A stretch of DNA of 64,000 bases. Source: Rebecca billardiae RCC1528 (Eukaryota > Haptophyta). The notes under the pieces were generated by a model. That model saw nothing but the letters and a program-made list of their open reading frames with translations. It ran no database searches and had not been told where the DNA came from. The stretch is taken from NCBI GenBank assembly GCA_965240325.2, contig OZ251231.1, forward strand, positions 2,046,001 to 2,110,000, given 5' to 3'. The position numbers and the translations under genes are program-made. Each line of letters opens with the position of its first letter. Positions within the stretch are counted from its first letter, which is position 1. Below, piece by piece: positions 1-9,437 of the stretch.

Positions 1-255
1 ACCCTGGCCGAGGAACCCGCTGCCAACTGAGCCCGTACCCATCGCGGCCGCTGATGCCGCGTCCGGATGCGGCGGGTGCGACGGGCCAGCAGCGTGCGAT
101 GCGCTCAGATCCAGCCAGAACTGGTCATCAGAAGAGAGCTCGCCGATGATCGCGCCCAGGTCAATACCAGGGAACGGTGACGTCGTCGGCTTCGCCGCCG
201 CGTCTGCCGCGCGATGGCGCGACTCGCCCGCGTGCATCGCGTGCGTCTCGTTCAT
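1..255 (-). CDS. N-terminal part of a gene cut by the left edge
   Basis: A minus-strand reading frame starts with ATG at 255 and stays open for 85 codons to base 1, so the gene would continue outside the window. The visible protein is mixed in composition. It is rich in His, Ala and Ser at first, then has the stretch FPGIDLGAIIGELSSDDQFW, which looks like a genuine amphipathic or acidic segment rather than a GC-rich shadow. I recognise no family. GC-rich DNA keeps frames open by chance, so an 85-codon frame is weak evidence alone. The neighbour on the right is read in the opposite direction, so 256-1016 would be a shared upstream region. Confidence 0.35.
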   Translation of the reverse strand, partial: MNETHAMHAGESRHRAADAAAKPTTSPFPGIDLGAIIGELSSDDQFWLDLSASHAAGPSHPPHPDAASAAAMGTGSVGSGFLGQG

Positions 256-1016
256 CGGCACCCTATCGGCAACGGAGCTCCGGACTGGCGGAGCAAGCAC
301 TATATGGATCTGTAGATTCTGGGATCCATCGGATCCCATTGGTCAATCAAGCAGGGCTTGGAGCACGTTGGTTCTCCGCTCCGGCTGGTTCCGACGCCGG
401 AGCGATGACGGTCGTCACGCTCGGGATGCACGGCATCTCGCGCAGACCACAGGCACGGTGGCGGTCGAATTCTGCGATCAAAGAGTCCACACAATCGCGC
501 AAAGGGTACGCTGGAGCGCGAGGCTGCTTGTCACCCAGTGCCGTCGCGACTGACTCTCGGCCCGCTTAGACACTAGACAGCCATCACTGAAGCCAAAGGT
601 TGCAACCGATCGGCCCGGGCAACGGCGGGCTCGCGAGGAGCAGATGAGCAGAGCGCCGCTATCAAAGGCTGGGCCGATGCGCTTTCCCGTGATGATCAGC
701 CAGGACCCGGGCGCGAGTGGGGTTGCCGATTACTTACATCTTGGCGGTCAGCAGGCACTGGCAGTTGCCTGCAAACTAATCTATCAGCCTGCCGAGGCCC
801 AGGCCAGCTGGTAGCAGTGTAACAGACCGAGTCGGCCTCGGCACTAAGTGCGCCCATAGCACTCACCTCGTCCGGCCACGGATCGCATCACTGCTACAAT
901 CACTCCTGTGACACGGACCGGACAGCTCATCAGCTCTTGGACGGTTTCACTCAGGTCTACCGCCAAAAATTCGGCGTCTCAGCACCGCAACGATGGCCGT
1001 CTGATCAGCCCAAGCC
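256..1016. other. Spacer, no gene recognised
   Basis: Only short Arg/Ser-rich frames occur here and none looks like a protein. If the left-edge gene is real, this is the common upstream region of two divergent genes. Confidence 0.5.
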
Positions 1017-2978
1017 ATGGACCTCGCCTCGCTCACGGCGTATCCTGAGCGGGCGAGCAGGCTCGGGGACGACGATCTCGCTCAGGCTGAGCAGCTGCTT
1101 CGCGCGCGTGTGCAGGCCTACGAGAGTCAGTTCCGGCAGCAGAACCGCAGGCCGCCGCGAGCTGATGAGCTCGCGCCGGTAATGGGCGACATGCGCGCGC
1201 TGGTGGCCGTGCGCAAGGAGCGCAAGGAGCGCGGTCGCCTCGTCGGCTCGCCGTCGTCGGCTTCGCTCAACGGCCCCGCTACGAGTGCCTCCACCCCAGC
1301 CGGCGGCGTCGGTGGCCGCTCCGCCGCGGCGGTCACAGCCGGTACCGATGCAGCGGCTCTGCCCTCACCTCCCATCCACGTGGGCGACATCGAGCCGTCG
1401 CTCTACGACGTGACCTCGCAGTGGCTGTACAGCCTGTACGAGAGCAGCCCGTTCGGCCCGAGCAAGAAGGGTGCGCAGGGCTCGGGGCACGCCCACAACG
1501 GCGTCGCTGGCCCCGGGGTGATCGTGCCGGCAGACCCTGGGCCCGGACCGGGCGCGGGCGCGGGCGTGGATGCCGCGCCGGCCGCTCAGCTGTGGCGATC
1601 GGACGGGGCCGAGGACCCCATCGGCGCTGCGACGCGCAGCCCTCGGGAGAGTGGGGAGCGGCTCGCGCCTTCGCCCGCCGGCGGCCCCGTCGACGCCGCC
1701 AGCGCGAGCGGCGCGAGGCGCGAGCCCTCGGAGGGCCGCGGTGCGCGGTACAGCGAGCACCCGCAGGTGCAGGAGATGATGGCGACGCTCAAGCTGCAGT
1801 CGGCGTTCCGAGGGCACGCGGTGCGGCGGCTGGTCATGTCGGGCTCGCCGCCCGGCGCGCCGGGCGCCGACTCGGTGCAGCCCAGCGCGCGCTCCTCCGA
1901 CCGGCTGAGCCAGCTCTCCGAGCGGCGCAACCAGGCGATCGCGCAGATCAAGGTGCCGATGGAGCTGGTGGTCGACCGCACCGACTGCCTCGCCGCGCTC
2001 TTCTTCAACGAGCGGAGGGTGCGCTGGCTGGTGTGGATGGTGCAGACGCCGCACCTCTCCGCGCTCACCGTGCTCATGTCCTTCGGCTACTCCGCGCACC
2101 AGCTGCTCCTCTTCTGGCTCGACGACGACATGCCGATCTTCATGGCGGTCAACTTTGCGGTCGCGAGCTTTTGCATCTCGGCGCAGGTGCTGACGATGAA
2201 CAATGCGCTCGCCATCCTCGCGCACCGCGTGTTCGAGGCGTGGCTGAACTACTTCAACGTGGCGCGCTTCTCGTTGGCGCTGGTCGTCACCTTCAAGCAC
2301 TTCTGGTACAAGGTCTACCTGGTGCCCTCGCTGGCGGGCGCCATTCTGCTGTGGAACTCTGCGGACGCGGTGCGCGCGGCCGCGTCGCGCGCGGCCGCGT
2401 CGCGCGCGCGCCGGCGGAGGGGGCTGGGCGCTCACAGCTCCTGCCCCGTGCGGTCGCCCTGCGATCACGCCGCCCCGCAGATGCAAATGCCGCGCTGGCT
2501 GCGCGAGTACATCGGGTACTGGCTGCTGGTGTACTGGGGCGTGCTCATCTACTGCAACTCGCGGCTCATCATGTTCGAGGAGGTCACCACCGTGCTGCCC
2601 GGCTTTGCGTACCGCGTCTCCGCCAACGACCACCTGAACAGTGCGCTGCTCGTGCTCATGGCGTTCGTGGCGAAGGACGTGGTGCTCGAGATGGTCTTTC
2701 CCGGCTGCTGCAAGATCATCAAGCGCAAGGTGCGCAAGCGGTACGAGCGCAGGAGGATCGCGGCGGTGAAGGGCGTGCAGCGGATCGTCCGCACGGCGCT
2801 GCGCCCAGGGCGCCGGTTCAGCTCGAAGGGCAAGGACACGGACACCGGGCCGCGCCCAGGCGCGCGGGACGACTCGGCGCATCCGCAGAGCGTCGCGCGC
2901 AAGGCGGCGGGCGGCGCCGCGTTGGTGACGACCGCCGCAGCCGCCGCCGCGGGCGCTGTCGCCAGCACTCTCCGATGA
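1017..2978 (+). CDS. IQ-motif multi-pass membrane protein of unknown function
   Basis: The frame encodes 653 residues. Residues about 20-70 form a charged helix with the pattern LRARVQAYESQFRQQNRRPP, which resembles the short helical motif seen at the C-terminus of FAM13 proteins (resemblance judged by eye). Residues 80-250 are Gly/Pro/Ala-rich and probably disordered. Residues about 255-277 hold an IQ motif (LQSAFRGHAVRR), a calmodulin-binding site in known families. The remainder has about five hydrophobic segments and a basic tail. A phase-0 intron is likely at 2370-2480 (GTGCGC...CCGCAG, 111 nt, no stop). It would remove an Arg/Ala-rich insert lying between membrane segments and leave 616 residues. 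A calcium-responsive membrane protein is an inference; no transport or enzyme motif is visible. Confidence 0.75.
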   Translation: MDLASLTAYPERASRLGDDDLAQAEQLLRARVQAYESQFRQQNRRPPRADELAPVMGDMRALVAVRKERKERGRLVGSPSSASLNGPATSASTPAGGVGGRSAAAVTAGTDAAALPSPPIHVGDIEPSLYDVTSQWLYSLYESSPFGPSKKGAQGSGHAHNGVAGPGVIVPADPGPGPGAGAGVDAAPAAQLWRSDGAEDPIGAATRSPRESGERLAPSPAGGPVDAASASGARREPSEGRGARYSEHPQVQEMMATLKLQSAFRGHAVRRLVMSGSPPGAPGADSVQPSARSSDRLSQLSERRNQAIAQIKVPMELVVDRTDCLAALFFNERRVRWLVWMVQTPHLSALTVLMSFGYSAHQLLLFWLDDDMPIFMAVNFAVASFCISAQVLTMNNALAILAHRVFEAWLNYFNVARFSLALVVTFKHFWYKVYLVPSLAGAILLWNSADAVRAAASRAAASRARRRRGLGAHSSCPVRSPCDHAAPQMQMPRWLREYIGYWLLVYWGVLIYCNSRLIMFEEVTTVLPGFAYRVSANDHLNSALLVLMAFVAKDVVLEMVFPGCCKIIKRKVRKRYERRRIAAVKGVQRIVRTALRPGRRFSSKGKDTDTGPRPGARDDSAHPQSVARKAAGGAALVTTAAAAAAGAVASTLR

Positions 2979-3277
2979 CACGGCGCGAGCAGTTCAGACT
3001 GCGCCATGGAAACATTGCGGCACGCAACGGCCCCGCTTCTCAAGCTGCTCTGAGATCACCTCTCAGATTGTAGTACTGGGGGGGACTACGTACCCGCATA
3101 GCGGCATCCACCATCTGCGCCGACGGCGATTGGCCAGAAAGTGTCTTTGCAGTTAGCCGGACGGCTTGCCCCCTCGCCCGCGCGGGCGCGGCTCGGCCGC
3201 GACGCCTCCGCGCACACAGCCCGAGCACAGCGAGGCAGCGAGCCGAACGGCCTTACGGTACCGCCTCCGAGGTCGAG

Positions 3278-4217
3278 ATGAAGCTCGTGGTGCTCGCGCT
3301 CGTCGCCTGCTTCGCCGCGGCGGACGCGAAGGGTGTGTGCAACGACCTCCACCGGGACTGCGCCAACTGGGCGAAGAGCAAGCACTGCTCGGGCAAGAAC
3401 AAGGAGTACATGATGGGCGCGTGCCCTGTCTCGTGCGGCATTTGCCAGTTTGAGTGCAAGGACAAGGACGACAGCTGCGCGTCGTGGGCGAAGCTGGGCG
3501 AGTGCGAGAAGAACAAGCAGTCGATGCTCACCCTCTGCCCGACGAGCTGCGGCATCTGCACGCCCGTGTGCAAGGACCTGACGCCGGACTGCAAGAACTG
3601 GCACTCGTCCGACCCGCGCTACGACCAGTGCGTGAGCAACCCCGAGTTCATGATGCGCAACTGCCCGGTACGCCGCGCCACCCGGATGGACTTTTCCGCG
3701 CGGGTGATCGCGCCCGCCCCCTCGCCCTCACGCGCTCGCCTCTCGCCTCGCCATCTGTCCGGCCTTCCCGCGCGCGCGCGCCCCCCATCCGCAGGAGACG
3801 TGCGGCACCTGCACGTCGACGTGCAAGGACATGCACGCGGACTGCCCGGGCTGGACGGCGAGCGGCGAGTGCCACTCGAACGCCGGGCACATGTACATGA
3901 AGTGCCCGCACTCGTGCGAGGTGTGCAAGTCGTCCGCGCGCAACGAGTGCCACGACTTCAACTCGACGCAGTGCGACATCTGGGCCAAGGCGGCCGAATG
4001 CCACAAGAACCCGTTGACTGTGATCCCGATGTGCCCGGAGTCGTGCGGCGTGTGCAGCACTGTCTGCATGGACCGCGACGAGTCGTGCCGCCCGTGGGCA
4101 ATCGCCGGCGAGTGCGAGAAGGAGTCGTCGAAGGCCTTCATGATCAAGACGTGCCCGGCGGCATGCGGCCTGTGCCACGAGCTCGAGAAGCTCGGCGCGA
4201 CCAAGGACGAGCTGTGA
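3278..4217 (+). CDS. ER-lumenal protein with six ShK domains and a KDEL tail
   Basis: Two exons, 3278-3667 and 3795-4217, are joined by removing a phase-0 intron (3668-3794, GTACGC...CCGCAG). This gives 270 residues. A signal peptide (MKLVVLALVACFAAADA) is followed by six ShK (ShKT) modules of about 36-40 residues, each with the six-Cys pattern ending CPxSCGxC. The intron lies inside the third module, and only the spliced product restores its CPETCGTC end. The protein ends in ATKDEL, the classical ER-retrieval signal. ShK modules occur in toxins and in enzyme-attached domains, but nothing here indicates a toxin. A resident ER protein, perhaps linked to folding or to hydroxylases that carry ShK domains in algae, is an inference. 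Confidence 0.88.
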
Positions 4218-4596
4218 GCCGGCTGAGGCCACTCGGGACCTTGGCGCGAAGCAGGACTCGGCCGCGGCTGGCGTAGCTGCTCGCCCTGTGCGAGGCCGAC
4301 CCTCTTGGCTTCGCCGCGGGCCCGGCGGACTCATCCACCGGCGGACCCACCGCAGGCCCGGCGGACGCGTCCGCGCGGTCCCGCAAATGACTGCCTCCGC
4401 GGCGTACCGACCCGGTAGCCGACGCCGACGTTCTGCCGCGCCGCGCGCGGGCGCCGCCGCAGCCGACTGCTGTTCCGGTTCGACCGTCCGTCAACTCACT
4501 AATGTTCAGTATTCTACTGTCTAATAATAGTTCCGTTGACAGTCGTACAGCAACACGCAGAGTGCCCGCGGAGTCACGGAATCAGGGCTCAGGCGG
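4218..4596. other. Spacer between convergent genes
   Basis: This is the 3' region shared by the ShK protein gene and the minus-strand DUF726 gene. No separate gene is seen. Confidence 0.6.
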
Positions 4597-7500
4597 TCAT
4601 GCGGGCGGCACGTGCAGCTGCTCGCGCAGCAGCGCGGGCGCCAGCTCCTCGTACGCGCCGTGCTCAGCCCCGATCGCCGCGGTCACGTCCACATTCTCAA
4701 CCACCAGGCTCGGCACTGCGACCGCACCCGCCGGCGGGGGCGACGCGACGTGGCTCCAGCGGTGGCGTCCGCGGAGCAGCGTGTCGCGCGTGCTGTACGC
4801 GTTCACGAGCCGGCCGGCGACGGCGGGCCACACGCGCTCCCATCGCTCCGCCTTTGACGTGGCGGCCGCGCCGAGCAGCGCCACGTCCTGCAGCGCGCCG
4901 CGCGCGCCGCGCTCGGCCAGCTGCGCGCAGCAGCTGAAGACGACGCGCGCGCCGAGCGAGAAGCCGATCAGCGAGACCGGCCGGCGGCCGAAGACGGCGC
5001 CCTCGAGCAGGTCGGCGAGGTGCGCGCCGGCGAGCTTGGCGCGCGCGAGGCTGGTGGTCCACGCGCTGCCCGCGCGCACGGCTTGCGGCGCGGACAGCGC
5101 GCTGGGCAGCAGTGCCGTCGCCGAGCGCGCGCCGCCCGCCGCGCCAGCCCTGGCCGCGGCCGCGCGCGGCAGCGAGGCGCCGACCTGTGCCGCCTGCTCG
5201 TCCCACTCCAGACACCAGACGTCGCATCGGCCGAGGGCAGCCGCGAGCGCGCGCCACGGCCGCGCGAGCGCCGCCTCCGTCGGCTCGCCCTCCGCCTCGG
5301 CGCGCGCCCCAGCCGAGCCGCCGCAGAAGCCGGAGACGCAGAGCAGCACCTCCAGCCCTCGCCCCTCAGACACGCGCCGCAGCCGGAGCCGGCCGAAGCC
5401 GCTCGGGCGGAACTCGAGGAGCGAGCGCTCGGCCGTGGCGCCGAGCAGCGGCCGCGCGCGCGGGAGGAGGCGCGTGGCCGCGCGGCTGGCGGCGCTGCCC
5501 TCGGCCACGCCGCCCGCCGTGAGCGCGGCGACCTCCACCACGAGGGCGTCCGCCTCGGCCGCCACCGCGCCCCAGCGCACGCCGAGCACTGATGCCGCGC
5601 GTCGCAGCAGCAGCACCGCGCGCGCGTCCGCCACACCGCACAGCGTCCACTCGCCCAGCACCTGCGCCAGCGCGCAGCGCGCGAGCGGCGCGTCGTCGGC
5701 GTGCGCGGCGCACGTCGAGCCGCGCGCCGGGCGCGCCTCGCGCGCGCACAGCTGCGCGCGCGCCGCCGCGCACGCCTGCGCGTACTCAGGCGGGCGCATG
5801 GGCGGCAGCGCGGCCGCGGCGCCGCGCGCGCTCGGGTCGCCCGCCGCCTCGCCGCGCACGCGGCACAGCCCCGCGCGCGCCGCGCGGAGCAGCTGCTCGT
5901 GCCACTCCGCCGAGGGCCACCTCTGCGCGCCCTCCGAGAGGAGGCAGGCGAGCAGCTCAGCGGTCGCGCGCGCTGCGGCCGCACCGATCACCGCCGCCGC
6001 CTCGGGTGCCGCCGCCGCCGCCGCCGCCGCTGCAGCAGGGTCGTCTGGCAGCGGCGCTGGCGGCGGCGGCGCTCGGCGGGCGGTCGGCGGCGGGAGTGGC
6101 GTGGGCGCGAAGGAGGCCAGCGCACGCACGTGCTGGGCGTCCGCATCCTCCGCGCCAGAGCTGCCCGAATCGGAGCCCCACTCCTCGGCCGCTCCCACAG
6201 CCGCCGCACCCAGGCCGTGAGCGGGCGGCGGGTGCGGCGGCAGCTGCAGCGCTGCGCGCACCGTCTGCGCGCACGCTGCCGCGGCCGCACCCTCGTGGGC
6301 TGGGGCGGCGGCGGCGGCGACGCAGCCAGGCGCGTCTGAAGCCGGTGTGAAGTGGGCGTAGAGGATGGCTGGCATCTCGGCGAGCGCATCGTCGTCGCCC
6401 GCGCGGCAGCCGCCGTCGCTGCTGCTGCCGCCGCCCTCCTCCGCCCCGCCCCCTGTCGGCACCCCCGCCGCAGCCGTGCCCGCGCGGCAACGGCCGTCGC
6501 TGCTGCTGCCGCCGCCCTCCTCCGCCCCGCCCCCTGTCGGCACCCCCGCCGCAGCCGTGCCCGCGCGGCAACGGCTGTCGGCCGCGCGCGGCAGCTTCTC
6601 AGAGCCGCCCGAGCACTCGGCTGCCTCTGAGGGTGCTGGGGCGCCCTCGGCTGCGTCGCGGGGTGAGTCGGGTGCCGGCGCAGGCGCACAGCCTGCCGAG
6701 TCCCCGCCGCGCGGCCGCACACGCAGCCACACGCACACGCCGCCGCGCCCCGAGCCGGCTGCCCCCGTCACCCTCAGCTCGACACCGACTGCGCGCCAGC
6801 GCGCGGCGGCAGCCGGTGGGCGGCGCTGAGGGGCGGAGGTGGGCGGCGGGTGGGCGGCGCCGGCGGTAGCGCACGCAGCTCGGGCTGCGGAGGACGGCAC
6901 CGCGACACGCCGGCGCGGTCGTGCGCCACTGGGCTTGCGAGCCGCTGGCATCGGCACAGCGCCGACAGCGCCACCGCCGCCGTCGCCGCTGCCGCCGCCG
7001 CCACACTGCGCGCTCGGCCAATCAGGCGGCTGCGCGGGCGCCGGCTCGCGCTCGGCGGGGCGCGCTGCGCCCGCGGACGCGCCCAGCCCTGCACACGGGC
7101 CCCGCGCGCCCGCGCGCCCTCCCGGCAGTCCCGTGTGCGGCCCCGCCCGCCGCCAGCGCTCGAGCGGCAGCGGCGGGACGGGCGCGATGCTCCGGAGGGG
7201 CGACAGGTCCAGCTGCGCGCACGGCCGGACGGCTGCGAGCAGTCGCGCGCGGAGCGCGGGGCTCGCGCAGAGCGCGCCGTCCTCGTACGCGGCGTGGATG
7301 AAGGCGTCGAGCGCGAACACCTCCGCCAGCGCCGCGCCGAGCGCCCCCTGCGCGAGCGCCAGGCAGATCCACACGCTGGTGGCGTAGCTGGCGGCCGCGG
7401 GCAGCGCGCTGAAGAGACCAAAGCGCTGCATCTCGAGAAGGGCGGCGTAGTGCGAGTCGGCGGTGGTCGCGGCGGTGCGCGCGCGCTCGGCAAAGGGCGG

Positions 7501-7755
7501 CGCGCCGCAGCCGGCCGCGGCCGCGAGGACGGCGTCCAGCCACCGCGCCTCGGGCTCGCCGCGCAGCCAGCGGAGGAGCGCCGGCCGGCGCATGCCGTGC
7601 TCGAGCGCGAGCCGAACGGCGGCGACGACGACGCCGAGTTCGGGCGCTTGCTCGTAGCTCAATGCCGAGGCCGTCGGCTGCGCGGCTGCACGTCTGAGCA
7701 GAGCGCCGACGGCTCGGCTGACGTCATCCAGCAGCCGATTATCCCCCAAGCTCAT
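4597..7755 (-). CDS. DUF726/TMCO4-type alpha/beta-hydrolase
   Basis: This uninterrupted frame encodes 1,052 residues. The C-terminal 300 or so residues carry the recognisable domain: a strand plus VCVSGFCGG, a WRALAAAL...VWCLEWDE stretch, then the nucleophile-elbow motif GFSLGARVVF (GxSxG, about residue 928), followed by the LQDVALLGAA stretch. This order matches the DUF726 family (TMCO4 in animals, Mil1 in yeast), thought to be membrane-associated serine hydrolases. The middle (about 250-600) is low-complexity Gly/Ala/Pro and includes two exact or nearly exact 27-residue tandem copies. The first 230 residues are helical and conserved-looking, with a possible membrane segment near residue 130. 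No intron is needed. The serine nucleophile is present; the substrate is unknown. Confidence 0.8.
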   Translation of the reverse strand: MSLGDNRLLDDVSRAVGALLRRAAAQPTASALSYEQAPELGVVVAAVRLALEHGMRRPALLRWLRGEPEARWLDAVLAAAAGCGAPPFAERARTAATTADSHYAALLEMQRFGLFSALPAAASYATSVWICLALAQGALGAALAEVFALDAFIHAAYEDGALCASPALRARLLAAVRPCAQLDLSPLRSIAPVPPLPLERWRRAGPHTGLPGGRAGARGPCAGLGASAGAARPAEREPAPAQPPDWPSAQCGGGGSGDGGGGAVGAVPMPAARKPSGARPRRRVAVPSSAARAACATAGAAHPPPTSAPQRRPPAAAARWRAVGVELRVTGAAGSGRGGVCVWLRVRPRGGDSAGCAPAPAPDSPRDAAEGAPAPSEAAECSGGSEKLPRAADSRCRAGTAAAGVPTGGGAEEGGGSSSDGRCRAGTAAAGVPTGGGAEEGGGSSSDGGCRAGDDDALAEMPAILYAHFTPASDAPGCVAAAAAPAHEGAAAAACAQTVRAALQLPPHPPPAHGLGAAAVGAAEEWGSDSGSSGAEDADAQHVRALASFAPTPLPPPTARRAPPPPAPLPDDPAAAAAAAAAAPEAAAVIGAAAARATAELLACLLSEGAQRWPSAEWHEQLLRAARAGLCRVRGEAAGDPSARGAAAALPPMRPPEYAQACAAARAQLCAREARPARGSTCAAHADDAPLARCALAQVLGEWTLCGVADARAVLLLRRAASVLGVRWGAVAAEADALVVEVAALTAGGVAEGSAASRAATRLLPRARPLLGATAERSLLEFRPSGFGRLRLRRVSEGRGLEVLLCVSGFCGGSAGARAEAEGEPTEAALARPWRALAAALGRCDVWCLEWDEQAAQVGASLPRAAAARAGAAGGARSATALLPSALSAPQAVRAGSAWTTSLARAKLAGAHLADLLEGAVFGRRPVSLIGFSLGARVVFSCCAQLAERGARGALQDVALLGAAATSKAERWERVWPAVAGRLVNAYSTRDTLLRGRHRWSHVASPPPAGAVAVPSLVVENVDVTAAIGAEHGAYEELAPALLREQLHVPPA
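6415..6576. repeat. 81-bp tandem duplication inside the DUF726 gene
   Basis: Two adjacent copies (6415-6495 and 6496-6576) are nearly identical. Because 81 is a multiple of three, the reading frame is kept and a 27-residue Gly/Ser/Glu-rich unit is doubled. Confidence 0.9.
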
Positions 7756-8439
7756 GAGTGGTGGCGGCGGCGGTGTTTGGCGGCCATCGTGAAGTCCGAT
7801 GACCGGGAACCGGAAGGAATCTTAGCTTCGAGTCCTTGATGACATGATGAGTTGGGGTCGCAAGAGCTATTCAATTGAGATTACCCAGGCCTGAGTAACG
7901 GCAGTATCTTCGCTTTCCGCCAATCAGCGGATTCAGCGCAGCTTTCGACGGCACCCGAGTCGAACGTTCACGTCGTTTTCGTGAAGTTGGTCGCATCTTT
8001 TATCTACTAGGTAAATACCCGCCCCAATAAAGGAAGAATCAAAATCGACGTAGCAGGTGTACAGTGTTTGCCAGTGTGACCCGCCATTCGGGCTCACAGA
8101 GGCGTTGGCGCGTTGCGACGAACGAGGTGAGCACCGTCGCAGCCCGCGCGCCGGTGCTGGCAGCGCGCGGACAGATAGGCCGAGCTGCGGCCGACGGCGG
8201 GCCGAGACAGTCGGCCTGCCGCCGCGCCGTCCGCCTTCGTGAGTTCGTCGGCCTGCCGCAATAAACACGGTGCCGAACTCACTGAGTGAACTCAGCGCCG
8301 GTCGGGCCGCGACAGCGAGGACGTGGGCCGCCCAGACATAGAGACTGCGGGATACCCGCTGTGAGCAGGCAAGCGCCAGACGTGTGCGCGCGCGAATACA
8401 GTCACGGTGCAGTCAGCGCCCGCGTGCTCGCCCACGGCG
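7756..8439. other. Spacer, no gene recognised
   Basis: Upstream of the DUF726 gene and downstream of the cyclin gene (both minus strand). The AT content is higher around 7850-8050. Nothing else is seen. Confidence 0.5.
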
Positions 8440-9437
8440 CTAGCGCACGCTCACCGACGCGGCCGGGGACGTGCCCGCCGCGGCCGCCGCCGCTGGCTGC
8501 CGCGTGAACGCTGGCGCTGCCTCCCTGCGGAAGTTCGCTCCACTCGCCCACAGCGGCAGGTGCGTGTGCTGCGACGGCCGCGCCGGCACGCTGCCAGAGC
8601 TCGCCACCGCGTGCGTGGCGACGGGGACCGCCTGCTTCGGCGTCATATCTGAGACGCTGGAGGTCGTGTCGGCCGCTGCCCTCGCGTCGTCCGCCGAGGG
8701 CTCGGCGCTCGACACGCCACGCGTGTGCTGCCACGGCGTCCACCGCTGGTGCGTCGGCTGCACCAGCGCCACGAGCATCTGCGCGTAATCCGAGTGCGCG
8801 AGGTGCAGCTCCCAGTTGAGCCGGAGGCACAGCTCGATCTCCAGCTTGTTCATCTCGGCGACGGAGATGCCACCCACCTGCGCCATGAAGGCGTTCGAGT
8901 GGAAGACGTCTGCACGGCGGCGGCGGCCGGCGCGCGAATGCACGGGGGGCGGCAGCCGAGTGAGCCGATGCCGCGCGATGGCGGGTGGGTGGGCGCAGGC
9001 GCGCGCGCGCGCTGGATCGCCTCGCGCCATGCGCACGCACCGTCGTAGAACTTGCTCGCCACGAGCACGGAGGTGATGACGAGCCGGTGCACGTTGTGCT
9101 GCGTCGGCAGGAAGGGCGCCTTATGCGCGCGGAACAGCCGGTCGAGGTAGACGAGCGCGACAATGTAGCACTCGTCGTGGAATTTGGTGTACTGCCGGAT
9201 ACGAGCCAGGTAGCGGTGCACCGAGATCGCCGGCGCCGCCACCGCGTCAAAGCTAGTGGGCTGCGACTGCCGCAGGTCGTGGTTGTGCCGCACGACCCGC
9301 TCCAGCGAGGCCGCAATCAGCGCCATCACGTCGGCGCTGGAGCCGAGGGCTGCGAGGGAGTCTGCCATGGTCACGAGCTGTGCGAGACCACGCGGAGGTG
9401 GGGCTGCGTCACCTGGAGGCCAGTCCGTCTGCGTCAC
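8440..9437 (-). CDS. PHO80-type (P/U) cyclin
   Basis: Two exons, 9437-9041 and 8909-8440, flank a 131-nt intron (GTGCGTGCGC...GCAG). Splicing makes a GAC codon across the junction and gives 288 residues. The cyclin box covers about residues 35-165: ALIAASLERVV, ISVHRYLARIRQYTKFHDEC, VYLDRL, then ASKFYDD joined to VFHSNAFMAQVGGIS, LEIELCLRLNWELH. That order is diagnostic of the PHO80-like/cyclin P-U family, which binds a CDK such as Pho85 in yeast and often links nutrient state to the cell cycle. The intron falls exactly inside the KFxDD-Y/F-xN motif, so the splice is well supported. An internal start at MADSLAAL (23 residues later) is possible. The C-terminal 120 residues are low-complexity. 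Confidence 0.88.

Noticed and set aside
146-569. Two overlapping plus-strand frames of about 130 codons
   Set aside because: Arg/Ser-rich and different in each frame, with no domain. The minus-strand frame from 255 is more protein-like.
1365-2981. Long minus-strand frame opposite the IQ-motif gene
   Set aside because: His/Arg/Ala-rich shadow of GC-rich codons; the plus strand has clear membrane helices and an IQ motif.
3278-4217. Reading the ShK protein as a venom-like toxin
   Set aside because: ShK is a widespread fold; a KDEL tail and six tandem modules argue for an ER-resident protein.
4502-6350. Plus-strand Ser/Ala/Arg frames over the DUF726 gene
   Set aside because: Antisense shadow. 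The minus strand carries the hydrolase motif.
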